From JBGOUJ01 sp041477005 (GTDB lineage: Bacteria; Acidobacteriota; Terriglobia; Bryobacterales; JACQDG01), in NCBI GenBank assembly GCA_041477005.1, contig JBGOUJ010000004.1:1-48030 (forward strand): a DNA stretch of 48,030 nucleotides, in the 5' to 3' direction. A program made the position numbers and the translations under genes. A model generated the notes under the pieces. The model had not been told where the DNA came from and ran no database searches. It saw nothing but the letters and a program-made list of their open reading frames with translations. Numbering within the stretch: the first letter of the stretch is position 1; the number at the start of each line of letters is the position of its first letter. Of the stretch, positions 39,939 through 47,998 are shown one piece after another.

Positions 39939-41688
39939 GGCGAAGGTAGTCGAAAGTGGCTCGGGCGGCGATGGCGTTCCCTTCCGGAGTCCAATGGCCG
40001 TCTTGTGGGAAGTAGAGGGCCGGCTGAGCCTGCCCGCCGGGCCGAGTCAGCGCGTCGAGCAGGTCGATCGCCTCGACCCCCGCTTCACGGCACAGCGCGC
40101 GCATGCGCCGGTTGGGGAGCGTCAGATCGGGCATCGCGGCTCGGGGCCGGGCCGCCGACTCCACCTGAATTTTTTCGGGCATCAGCAGGACAATCAGCCG
40201 GACACCTCTCGCGGCGCACCGCCGGGCCAGCCGGTCGATCAGGCCGGCCGTGGCCTGCCAGCCGGACTCGGCTTGACCGCCATAGACCGCGTAGTCTGCG
40301 CCCGCAAAAGCGCGGCCGCTTCGCTGGACGAGCTGATAGAGGTGGGAGTGCCGTGCCAGGGCGAGGCGGCAAGCAAACGGCAGCAGGCCGCTGCGGGCGC
40401 CGGCAGAGATGAGGCGCCCGCCCAGCAGCTCGACCGGGAGCGCCGGCAGCGCGTTATCGGTGATGTCGTTGCCGAGGAAGAAACCGAGCAGCACCACGTC
40501 CGGGCGCAGGCCCATCCCTTCCTCCTCCAGGTAAACCAGCTCCTGTCGCGTGGAGTAGCCCGGGACGCCGGCATTGATTACCTCGTAGCGGGCCCCCTGG
40601 TTGAGAAGCCTCTCCAGAACGCGAACCCACGTGCGGGGCTGCTCGACGCTGTACCCCATGGTGAAGGAGTCTCCCAGCGCCAGAACGCGCCGGACACTCG
40701 GGTGAGCCGGGCTATATTCGCGATCCTCCCTGAGGCCCTGCCCGCTGATTCGAACCTCGGTTTGAAATTCGGGATAACGAAAGACCCCGTGAAAGTGAGG
40801 GCGCAGCTTGTACTGGCGAGTGGACGAAGCGACATACAAGCTTTCCGGATGGCGCTCCAGAGTCTGCGGCCGGATCAGGCGAACCGCTGCCTCGGCCGCG
40901 GCGATAGCGATGGCGAAGCTCAAGGCCGCCACGGCGCCCTGCCGGGCCGCCCCCAGGGCCCTTCCTCGAAAAGCCCGCCACAGAAACTTGGGATTCCCCA
41001 GCAGGTACCGGCGCCACTTGTGGGGCTGCTGGATGAGCAGTTGGCACCACTCGAGGCCCCATTGTCGGACCCACGGCGAAGCCCGGCGCAGCTCGCCCGC
41101 GAAATGATCGAACAAGCCGCCGACCCCCGCTGCCACCCGGCACCCCAGCTCGGCCAGGTGGCGGTCGATGAACTGCTCCTGGCGCGGGTTCCCCAGACCT
41201 ACCAGCAGCAAGTCCGGCTGCAAGCGATGGATTCGTTCCACGATCGCCGGCTCCTCCGAGGAGGCGAAATAGCCGTGAGCCGTGCCGACGACCTGGACCT
41301 GCAGGTATTGTTCGGCGATGCGCGCGGCCGCGCGCTCGATGACGCCCGGACGTCCCCCCAGCAGGAAGACTCGCAGCAGCCGGGTAAACGGCTCCCGAAA
41401 CAGCAACGGGATCAGATCGGTGCCGAGCAGATTTTCATTCAGAACAACGCCGCTCGAGCGCGTGGCCAGCCTCATGCCGATGCCGTCATTGAGGACCAGG
41501 TGGCCGCGATTGATCACGTCGCGGTAGGAGGCGTCCTCGAACGCCAGATTCGCCGTCGCGGCGTGTACGAAGTAGACACTGTGGGTGGCGCCACCCGCTA
41601 GAAACCGTCGCAGGATCTCCAGCGCTTCCCGGCGCGTGCGCCGCCGGATTCGAACCCCGAGGACTTCCGTCTCCATCGCCGTCTGCAT
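39925..41688 (-). CDS. Fusion: WecG/TagA/CpsF glycosyltransferase (GT26) - SGNH hydrolase
   Basis: A 587-residue protein. Residues about 5-245 are a GT26 enzyme: VYFVHAATANLAFEDASYRD, LNDGIGMRLATR, VFLLGGRPGVIERAA, LLLVGLGNPRQEQFI, and GGLFDHFAGELRRASPWV with the conserved RAP/RAS region. A hydrophobic stretch at about 258-277 follows. Residues about 335-587 are an SGNH hydrolase: LALGDSFTMGYS, INAGVPGYSTRQE, FFLGNDITDN and DGHWTPEGN, so all four blocks are present. The GT half would add a sugar to the lipid-linked primer made by the neighbouring sugar transferase. The SGNH half may de-acylate or acylate the glycan on the other side of the membrane. It starts 10 bases after the sugar transferase stop. 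Confidence 0.92.
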   Translation of the reverse strand: MQTAMETEVLGVRIRRRTRREALEILRRFLAGGATHSVYFVHAATANLAFEDASYRDVINRGHLVLNDGIGMRLATRSSGVVLNENLLGTDLIPLLFREPFTRLLRVFLLGGRPGVIERAAARIAEQYLQVQVVGTAHGYFASSEEPAIVERIHRLQPDLLLVGLGNPRQEQFIDRHLAELGCRVAAGVGGLFDHFAGELRRASPWVRQWGLEWCQLLIQQPHKWRRYLLGNPKFLWRAFRGRALGAARQGAVAALSFAIAIAAAEAAVRLIRPQTLERHPESLYVASSTRQYKLRPHFHGVFRYPEFQTEVRISGQGLREDREYSPAHPSVRRVLALGDSFTMGYSVEQPRTWVRVLERLLNQGARYEVINAGVPGYSTRQELVYLEEEGMGLRPDVVLLGFFLGNDITDNALPALPVELLGGRLISAGARSGLLPFACRLALARHSHLYQLVQRSGRAFAGADYAVYGGQAESGWQATAGLIDRLARRCAARGVRLIVLLMPEKIQVESAARPRAAMPDLTLPNRRMRALCREAGVEAIDLLDALTRPGGQAQPALYFPQDGHWTPEGNAIAARATFDYLRHDPQ

Positions 41689-41698
41689 AAGCTACCCC

Positions 41699-43156
41699 CT
41701 AGCTCGCCCCCACGCCCGTCCAAACCGCCGGGACGGTGCGGAGCAGGATTTTCAGGTCGAGCAGCAGCGACCAGTTGTCGATGTAGTCCAGATCGAGGCG
41801 CATCCAGTCTTCGAAGGCGAGGGCATGACGCCCGCCCGCCTGCCACAGGCACGTCAGGCCCGGCCGGACCGAGAAGCGCCGCCGCTGCCAGTCCTCGCTG
41901 AGCCGCTCCGCGTCCCGCAGCGGCAGCGGCCTGGGGCCGACCAGGGACATATCTCCCGTCAGGACATTGATCAACTGCGGCAGCTCGTCCAGGCTGGTGC
42001 GCCGGAGCCAGCGCCCGAAGCGGGTGGCTCGCGGGTCGTCGCGAATCTTGAATGCGGCGCCGCGTGCTTCGTTCAAGTGTTCCAACTCGGGCTGTCTGGC
42101 CTCGGCCCCGGTGATCATGGTGCGGAACTTCCAGATTCGAAAGCGCCGCCCGTTCTGCCCCACACGGAGCTGTTGAAAGAGCACGGGGCCGGGTGAATCC
42201 AGCCGGATAGCGACTGCGATCAGCGCCCACAAGGGCGCCGTCACCAAGACCGAGGCTGCCGACAGGACGACATCAGCCAGGCGCTTGATCAGAAAAGCCG
42301 GCGCCGAGCCGCGGACGGTAAACAATGTCAGGACTCTCAAATCTTCGAACTGCTCCGACTCGACCTGCGCCAGCCGCGCGTTGAAGAGGTCCGCCGGCAG
42401 GCGCACGACCACGCCTTGCTCCTCACAGATCGATACGATCCGCGCCACCTCGGAATAGAAAGTCTTGATGGGCAGCATGACCGCCACTTCGTCCACCGGC
42501 CCAGTGCGGAGCAACCGGCCCAAGTCCCCAATCCCACCGAGCAACCGGCATGGGGCGCCGGGGGCGGCGGGCGCGTCGTCGAGAAAGCCCAAAACCCGGT
42601 AACCCAGCTCCGGACGGCTCTCCAGCGACTCGGCAAACCAGCGGCCGCGCGGGCCATTTCCGACGATGAGCACATGACGGAGATTGCGCCCTCTTCGCCG
42701 CAGCCCTTCCAGCACACGATGTACCCCGGCCCGTTGGGCGGCCACTGTGGCTACCGCGGCGCTCCAGAATGCCGCCAGAAAAGGCAGATCCAAGACCTCG
42801 ACCCGAAAGACCGCTCCCGGAACCCGCTCCCTTGCGGTTGCTGCTCCGATCACGCCCAGCAGCAATGTGGTGATGGAAACCGCCCGAACGATCCGGTGGT
42901 AAAGCTCCCGGCGTGCGGCGAGCCGCCGGGAGCGGTAGAGGCCGCAATAGTCGAAGATGCGCTGCGAAACGAGCAAAAAGGCCCCGATCAGCGCCGCGTT
43001 GGGCAGGCTCGCCCGCGCCAGCAGGAAGTCCCTGAAGGCGGCATATCGCCCTCCAGCCACCGCTAGAAAAAGGCCGAAAAGCAACGAGACCGCTATTGCC
43101 AAAGCATCCAGCGCGATCAAGCCCTGCAACAGGAACCTTCGACGAAGCCGATGCAT
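41699..43156 (-). CDS. Polyprenyl-phosphate sugar-1-phosphate transferase (WbaP/EpsB-like)
   Basis: A 485-residue enzyme that should start repeat-unit synthesis by transferring sugar-1-phosphate to undecaprenyl phosphate. About four N-terminal helices are followed by a Rossmann-like CoA-binding-type domain (VLIVGNGPRGRWFAESL). One more re-entrant helix precedes the C-terminal catalytic domain, which has IWKFRTMITGAEA, LDELPQLINVLTGDMSLVG, PRPLPLRD and VRPGLTCLWQ. All are canonical for the bacterial sugar transferase family (PF02397). The ORF6N gene lies just four bases upstream of its start. Confidence 0.93.
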   Translation of the reverse strand: MHRLRRRFLLQGLIALDALAIAVSLLFGLFLAVAGGRYAAFRDFLLARASLPNAALIGAFLLVSQRIFDYCGLYRSRRLAARRELYHRIVRAVSITTLLLGVIGAATARERVPGAVFRVEVLDLPFLAAFWSAAVATVAAQRAGVHRVLEGLRRRGRNLRHVLIVGNGPRGRWFAESLESRPELGYRVLGFLDDAPAAPGAPCRLLGGIGDLGRLLRTGPVDEVAVMLPIKTFYSEVARIVSICEEQGVVVRLPADLFNARLAQVESEQFEDLRVLTLFTVRGSAPAFLIKRLADVVLSAASVLVTAPLWALIAVAIRLDSPGPVLFQQLRVGQNGRRFRIWKFRTMITGAEARQPELEHLNEARGAAFKIRDDPRATRFGRWLRRTSLDELPQLINVLTGDMSLVGPRPLPLRDAERLSEDWQRRRFSVRPGLTCLWQAGGRHALAFEDWMRLDLDYIDNWSLLLDLKILLRTVPAVWTGVGAS

Positions 43157-43159
43157 GTG

Positions 43160-43402
43160 TCATTCCTTGAGCCGCTGCAGGTGGTCGCAAATTGCGACCA
43201 CCTCCGCTTTCTCTTCGGCGGTCAACTGGAACATGAAGTCTTCAGGGAAGCGGTCGCGATTGCGCCTCACCTGTTCGTTGAGCCGCCTGGTCGTCACGCC
43301 GTAGACCTGGGCGACGTCCAGGTCCAGCATGACCTTCAAGCCACGGATCACCAGGATCCGCGTTTCAATCGGTTCCAAAGGGCTGACTTCGTTTGTCGTC
43401 AT
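43160..43402 (-). CDS. ORF6N-domain DNA-binding protein
   Basis: The ATG at 43402 is preferred (GGGAG seven bases upstream). The 80-residue protein is essentially one ORF6N domain: ILVIRGLKVMLDLDVAQVYG, TTRRLNEQVRRN, RFPEDFMFQLT. ORF6N was first described in phage antirepressor/KilA-type proteins and is presumed to bind DNA. Free-standing chromosomal copies are common in acidobacteria and related groups. Here it is in line with, and almost touching, the sugar transferase gene, which could mean autoregulation of the cluster or a simple insertion. Compared with the 150-250 residues of many homologues it lacks a C-terminal effector part. Confidence 0.8.
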   Translation of the reverse strand: MTTNEVSPLEPIETRILVIRGLKVMLDLDVAQVYGVTTRRLNEQVRRNRDRFPEDFMFQLTAEEKAEVVAICDHLQRLKE

Positions 43403-43425
43403 CAATACACTCCCGTCAGACTCGA

Positions 43426-44235
43426 TCAAAGGCGCCGGTAGAGCGGCGCCGGAATGAAGAACTTCCGTTTGTTTAGAATCGTTCCCATCACATTCGGATT
43501 GGCTCGCCGCAGCCGGGCGACCGCATTCTGGATCACCTCACGGCTGCAGAGGTCCGCCTCGACAACCAAAACCACGCCATCGAACAGCGGCCCCAGGATC
43601 GTAGCGTCGGTCGAGAAGTTCACCGGAGGCAGGTCGGCGATGATGGCGGCAAAGCGCCCTCGCAAGGCCTCGAACACCCGGCGAAAGTGGGTCCAATCCG
43701 GCGCCCCGCTGGAACCGTTCGAGGCCGAGCCGGCCGGCAAGAGCCACAACGAGTCGATCGCCGTCTGGCGTAAACAAGATTCGAGAGGAAAGTCCTTGTC
43801 CAACAGAAGGTGCCGCAGGCCGGGATCCGGCTCGACGCCGAGCCGATCGGCCTGCGCCGGCCGGTGGACGTTGGCGTCCAGCAGCAAAGTGGGCCACCCC
43901 GCAGGGCGGGCCAATTCGGCGGCCAGATGAAAGGCAACAAAGCTGGTACCCTCGCCCGCCGTCGCCGAAGCCAGACCGACCGCGCTGTGCGCTTCGATGC
44001 CTTTGTGCAGGAAAAGCTCATGAACCAGTTGCTGCCACTGATCCCGGCCCGTGCCGCCCTTCTCCTCGGCCGGGCCGGCGGGCGCTCCTCCGCGGTACTC
44101 CGGTTCTCTCTCGACCCCGGCCTTCCCTACCCCGGCCTTGCGGGGAACGGAGCCACCGTTCCCACCGGGCGACTGGCAGGCGAACAGCTCCGCGTCGAGC
44201 CTGGCCCGGCGCAGGATCTCTACGTGCCGGCTCAT
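43426..44235 (-). CDS. CpsD/CapB-like polysaccharide co-polymerase ATPase, Walker A lysine missing
   Basis: A 269-residue cytoplasmic protein of the bacterial tyrosine-kinase (BY-kinase) P-loop fold. The expected Walker A (GEGKT/S) reads ATAGEGTSFV (residues 91-100), with threonine in place of lysine. The A' motif is LLLDANVHRP and the B motif IIADLPPV, which is also changed from IIDTPP. The C-terminus lacks a tyrosine cluster; only one Tyr is near the end (PLYRRL). It may bind but not hydrolyse nucleotide, or be a pseudokinase partner of the Wzz protein. Similar GEGTS variants occur in other polysaccharide loci as I recall. The start overlaps the ExeA-like gene stop by four bases. Confidence 0.85.
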   Translation of the reverse strand: MSRHVEILRRARLDAELFACQSPGGNGGSVPRKAGVGKAGVEREPEYRGGAPAGPAEEKGGTGRDQWQQLVHELFLHKGIEAHSAVGLASATAGEGTSFVAFHLAAELARPAGWPTLLLDANVHRPAQADRLGVEPDPGLRHLLLDKDFPLESCLRQTAIDSLWLLPAGSASNGSSGAPDWTHFRRVFEALRGRFAAIIADLPPVNFSTDATILGPLFDGVVLVVEADLCSREVIQNAVARLRRANPNVMGTILNKRKFFIPAPLYRRL

Positions 44236-45599
44236 GGTTGGCTCTCTCCTCGTCTGGTTACGGGGCGGCGGGAAGGCAGGGCCAGCACCTCGCCAGCCCG
44301 CAGCTTATCGGGGTCGGTCAGCCACGGGTTGCTCTGCCGGATCTGCTCCCAAACTTCGGCATTCCACCGGCCGTAGTGCCGCAGCGCGATCCGCCGCAGG
44401 GTTTCCGATCGTGCGACGCGGACCCATTGGATGCGCTCTCGAGCTGCTGATCGAGGCTGGGATGGCGGCTCCGGCGGCCCAGAGCTTCCCGTGAGGTCAA
44501 CGGGAGCCGCCCGGAGGATTTCGGGACGACCAACTTCCGGCGGCCGGCGGCCCTCGGCCGGCGCACCCGGCGCGGGCAATGGGGAGGTCCCGGATGCCAC
44601 CACCCGCGCCGGCAGCGGCGCCGACGGGGGCGGCGCGGCGGAGACCTTCACGGCGCGCAAGGGCAGCGAGGAAGCAACCCCGGCCAGGGTGTAATGCTGC
44701 AGGTAGGTGCTGGCTACCAGGGTCCCGGCTGCCATCCCCGCAGTGGCGGCCGCAGCGACCCAGCCCGGCCGCTCGATTCGCGCTCTTCGAGCGCCCGTGA
44801 GCCGGCCGGCGGTCTCGGGGGCCGCGCGGCGCAAGAGACCCTCGTCGACTTTTTTCTTTCCTTCCGCAAAAGCCTCCGAGAGAGCCTGAAAGCACAGGGC
44901 ATTGATCGTTCGCGGAATGCCTTGTGACGCGCGCGCCAGTCGTGAAAGCGCCCTCCCGGTGAACAGCCTTTTGCGGCCTCCCGCCAGGCGCAGCCGCTGC
45001 TCCACGTAGCGGCGGACCTCCTCTTCATCTAGCTCCAAGAGGCGCGCCCAGATCGAGACGCGCTGCCGCAACTGCTCGCACTCCGGCGCCTGCAGCTTCT
45101 CCAACAGGGCTGGCTGGCCGGCCAGTATGATTTCCACCAGCTTCTCTTCCGGCGTCTCGAGATTGGAGAGCAGACGGATCTCCTCCAGCACGGCCGGCGG
45201 GATCGCCTGGGCTTCATCGAAGATCAGCAACAGACGCTTCCCCTGGCGGCAGCACTCGACCGCCAGCGCCTCGAGCAGACGCCGGCCCTCCGCATAGCTC
45301 CCGCCCGCCGTCAGCTCGAGATCCTCCAGCACCGCCGCGATCATCTGCTCTCGCGTCTCCGGCGGGTGAAACACAAATGCAGTCGCAGCCCGGTCCTTCC
45401 ATCGCTGCAGTAAGTAGCGGAGGATGGTCGTCTTGCCCATGCCGGGCCGGCCGGTCAAGACCAGGAACCCCCGGCGCTCGACCAGCCCGTAATGCAGCGC
45501 CGCCAGAGCCTCGGCATGTTCCCGGCTGAAGTACAGCAGCTTCGGGTCGGGAGTCGCGCCAAAAGGCTCTTCGAGGAAACCAAAGTGTTCGAGGTACAT
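44232..45599 (-). CDS. ExeA-like AAA ATPase with transmembrane helix and C-terminal LysM domain
   Basis: A 455-residue protein. Residues 1-265 are an ExeA/GspA-type AAA ATPase: FGFLEEPFGATPDPK, Walker A TGRPGMGKTT (49-58), Walker B LLLIFDEAQ and GIPRTINALC. A single membrane helix lies at about 280-298. A proline/alanine-rich linker follows. Residues about 393-440 form a LysM module (VARSETLRRIALRHYG, EIRQSNP-like, LRAGEVLALP). The layout puts the ATPase in the cytoplasm and the peptidoglycan-binding LysM in the periplasm, so it could couple ATP use to a site on the cell wall. XrtA/PEP-CTERM-type loci carry related ATPases; no exosortase is in this window. It starts seven bases after the Wzz gene. 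Confidence 0.9.
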   Translation of the reverse strand: MYLEHFGFLEEPFGATPDPKLLYFSREHAEALAALHYGLVERRGFLVLTGRPGMGKTTILRYLLQRWKDRAATAFVFHPPETREQMIAAVLEDLELTAGGSYAEGRRLLEALAVECCRQGKRLLLIFDEAQAIPPAVLEEIRLLSNLETPEEKLVEIILAGQPALLEKLQAPECEQLRQRVSIWARLLELDEEEVRRYVEQRLRLAGGRKRLFTGRALSRLARASQGIPRTINALCFQALSEAFAEGKKKVDEGLLRRAAPETAGRLTGARRARIERPGWVAAAATAGMAAGTLVASTYLQHYTLAGVASSLPLRAVKVSAAPPPSAPLPARVVASGTSPLPAPGAPAEGRRPPEVGRPEILRAAPVDLTGSSGPPEPPSQPRSAARERIQWVRVARSETLRRIALRHYGRWNAEVWEQIRQSNPWLTDPDKLRAGEVLALPSRRPVTRRGESQP

Positions 45600-45606
45600 A
45601 TTCCTG

Positions 45607-47094
45607 TCACCTCACTGGCGATTCCGGGATGCAGGCCAGAACGACCAGGGAAGAACAACGCTCGAGCTGGCGCGGCGTATGAATGGAACGATCGAGAAGG
45701 TCGGCGGCAAATCCGCCCGCGGCGCCGCCCGCTGCCGCAAGCACCAGCCCCAATCCCAGGTAAAACCAAGTGCTCCTCTTCTCGACCGGAGCCGGAGGCC
45801 GCGGGCTCTCCGCCAGCGCCACATTCAGAACGCGTTTCTGGTCAAGATTTTCGGCCTCTTGGGCTTCGGCGTATTTCCGCCGGTAAAGCAGGAAGCTCTC
45901 TTCCGCCGACTTAACGTTGCGCAGTAGCTCGGCTCGCTGGCCGGCGTTCTCGGCGGATATCAGGCGAGAGGCCGTCACCTCTTCGCGGCAGGAGCGCTCC
46001 TGCTCGGCCAGGCTGGCGCGGCGTGCGCGCAACCCCGCCAGCAGCGCCCGGCTGCGCATCAGTTCCCCTTCTACGTCCGCCCGCAAGGGGTCGGAAGCGC
46101 TCTCTACGACCGGCCCGTTCCCGCGTTGGGCCTCCACCTCGACGGTCTTGCGGAGCTCGGCGATCCGCCGGTCCAGTTGCTCGATTTCCCGGTAGAGGGT
46201 AGCTTCCGCCCGCCGGTTCTCCAGCTCGAGCAACTGGGACTTTAGCCGCCCCAGATAAGGGGACTCCTCTAACCGGCGAGGAGCGGGATCCGGACGGGGC
46301 AGGCCGGCCAGTTGCCGGGCCAGCTCGATCGTGCGGCTATCGGCGTCGCGGACCGCCGCCTCCGTCTCCCATTTCTGCTTCTCGATATCGGCGAGCTTCT
46401 GCCGGGCTCGCGGCTCGAAGCTCTCCTCGCCCAGCCCCGGCTGTTGTTTCTCGAATTCCGCGACATCATCCTGCGCCTGCCGCAACTGGCCCTCGTAGGC
46501 CTCCGTCTGCGAACGGAAGTACTCCACGGCGCCCGGCCGGCGGTTCACACTCAGATATTTCGCCAGGTAGAGTTCCGGCAACTTATCGAGTACCCGCACA
46601 ATTTCAGCCGGGTCCGGGGAGCTGTAGCGAACGGCGATCAGATTGGTGAAGCTGCGCCCGACCACCACCGGCCCGGCCACCAGACCGCGCTCCAAGTGCT
46701 CCGGCGATACCCGCGCCTCGCGGGCCAGCCGCTCCATCACGTCTGCGCTCTTGAGAAGCTCGATCTCCGACTGCACTTCCTCCGGAGTTATGGTGGTGGT
46801 CAGCCCGGGCACCGCCCGGTCGGCCGGAGTCACCAGGGCATCGAAGCGGTCTTTCTTCAGGATGAACTTCAGCCCCGCGGCGTAGCGGGGTGGGAACAGC
46901 CAAGGAACCAGCCAGACCGCGCCCACGCCGACGCCGGCGAAGATGGCAAAGAACAGCGCCAGGATGATCCTCTTGCGCCGGAACAGCACCGCCGCCACGT
47001 CCCGTGCGGTCGTGCCGCCGTCGATTCGGTAAACGCCTGTTGGGGCTGGAGCCAAGTCAAGGTCACTGGAGCGGCCCAGGGGGGAGTCGTCCAT
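45607..47094 (-). CDS. Wzz/GumC-like polysaccharide chain-length determinant
   Basis: A 495-residue inner-membrane protein if read from ATG 47094; an in-frame GTG at 47136 is an alternative and neither start has a strong ribosome-binding site. The N-terminal cytoplasmic tail precedes a first membrane helix (about 39-62, IILALFFAIFAGVGVGAVWL). The Wzz periplasmic region follows (LKFILKKDRFDAL, EEVQSEIELLKSADVMERL). A long coiled coil (about 190-410, rich in Glu/Arg/Gln) then leads to a second helix (TWFYLGLGLVLAAAGGAAGG). It should act as polysaccharide co-polymerase that sets chain length and links to the CpsD-like ATPase. It is the first structural gene of the cluster. Confidence 0.85.
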   Translation of the reverse strand: MDDSPLGRSSDLDLAPAPTGVYRIDGGTTARDVAAVLFRRKRIILALFFAIFAGVGVGAVWLVPWLFPPRYAAGLKFILKKDRFDALVTPADRAVPGLTTTITPEEVQSEIELLKSADVMERLAREARVSPEHLERGLVAGPVVVGRSFTNLIAVRYSSPDPAEIVRVLDKLPELYLAKYLSVNRRPGAVEYFRSQTEAYEGQLRQAQDDVAEFEKQQPGLGEESFEPRARQKLADIEKQKWETEAAVRDADSRTIELARQLAGLPRPDPAPRRLEESPYLGRLKSQLLELENRRAEATLYREIEQLDRRIAELRKTVEVEAQRGNGPVVESASDPLRADVEGELMRSRALLAGLRARRASLAEQERSCREEVTASRLISAENAGQRAELLRNVKSAEESFLLYRRKYAEAQEAENLDQKRVLNVALAESPRPPAPVEKRSTWFYLGLGLVLAAAGGAAGGFAADLLDRSIHTPRQLERCSSLVVLACIPESPVR

Positions 47095-47205
47095 GTCTTC
47101 GTCTTCATTGGAAAATAGGCGGCTTCCACGGCCCACGCCGGGCAGACTACCCGGCGGCCGTCTCCTTCTGGTTCAGCCCCGCGCTGCGATGCGACGATCG
47201 CAATT

Positions 47206-47235
47206 TGTAATGTTTATTCCCAGAATACTGTGCAA
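47206..47235 (-). promoter_or_regulatory. Candidate sigma-70 promoter of the exopolysaccharide operon
   Basis: On the minus strand TTGCAC (47230-47235) and ATTACA (47206-47211) are 18 bases apart, in an AT-rich island that stands out in this GC-rich sequence. It lies about 110 bases before the Wzz start. The gap also holds a second possible -10 (TATACA near 47244-47249). Confidence 0.4.
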
Positions 47236-47291
47236 AAGGAGTGTATATCCTTAGCGAAAATCACGCAAGATGGTTTTTCCCCACCCTCTTT

Positions 47292-47921
47292 TTACCGGAG
47301 ACGGTGGAAAAGACCAACCGCATACGTCGCGCGCTCGCCGGCATGCGAGCGGGATGCCCCAATCTTGGCCAGCAGCCTTCGCGTGTGCCAGCGCACCGTT
47401 TCCACGCTGATAAACAGCCGCGCTGCAATCTGGTCATGGCTCGATCCGGCTTTCATCCACTTCAGGATCTCCTGCTCACGCGCGGTCAGCCGCGGCCTTT
47501 GAGCGAGCGCCTGGCGTAGCAGCAATGCCAGATCGATCCGCCGGGCCCAGATCTGGCCGGCGGCGACCGCAGCGATCGCCCTTCTTGCGGTTGCCATGCC
47601 GGCTTCGCGCCCCAGGTAGCCCATGCACCCCAGACGGAGCCAGCCCAGCGCCTGCTCTGGGCCGAGGGACGATCCCAACACGATCACCCGCACACCACGC
47701 CCATAGTCCATTTCTTCGCGAAGGCGGCGGGGCTCGATGCTCCCCAAAAACGATTCGGCGGCGAGCAGCACGGCGGGAGCCGATCGCCGGCACTGCTCAA
47801 ATACCTCCGGCGGTGATGCGGGCGCCCGGCAGGCGATCAGACCCGGGTCCGCACTCAGGTCGAGAGCCAGATCTTCGCTGATGAGCGGACCGGCCTCCGC
47901 CACGACCACGTGAATCGGCAT
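47292..47921 (-). CDS. LuxR/NarL-family regulator with degenerate receiver domain
   Basis: The ATG at 47921 is chosen because PIHVVVAEAGPLISED has the beginning of a receiver domain and because GAGAGGAG lies upstream. The 209-residue protein has a C-terminal LuxR-type helix-turn-helix: LTAREQEILKWMKAG, QIAARLFISVETVRWHTRRL. The N-terminal receiver-like domain lacks the key residues: the acidic pair reads EAG, the phospho-acceptor strand reads AVLLAAES, and the switch lysine position is GYLGREA. It is therefore unlikely to be phosphorylated in the ordinary way. It is divided from the Wzz gene by about 200 bases and transcribed in the same direction, so it probably controls the exopolysaccharide cluster. 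Confidence 0.88.
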   Translation of the reverse strand: MPIHVVVAEAGPLISEDLALDLSADPGLIACRAPASPPEVFEQCRRSAPAVLLAAESFLGSIEPRRLREEMDYGRGVRVIVLGSSLGPEQALGWLRLGCMGYLGREAGMATARRAIAAVAAGQIWARRIDLALLLRQALAQRPRLTAREQEILKWMKAGSSHDQIAARLFISVETVRWHTRRLLAKIGASRSHAGERATYAVGLFHRLR

Positions 47922-47969
47922 CTGCCGTGCCGCTCCTCTCGCCGCTCCGGCGGACCAGGAAAACTGCAA

Positions 47970-47998
47970 GTGTATTTGACGAGATATGATTATTGCAA
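47970..47998 (-). promoter_or_regulatory. Candidate promoter of the LuxR-type regulator
   Basis: On the minus strand TTGCAA (47993-47998) and ATACAC (47970-47975) are 17 bases apart, and the regulator start lies about 50 bases downstream. The surrounding 70 bases are AT-rich. Confidence 0.4.

Noticed and set aside
28711..47094. Exosortase/PEP-CTERM locus
   Set aside because: The ExeA-like ATPase and CpsD-like protein recall such loci, but no exosortase or PEP-CTERM protein is visible in the window.
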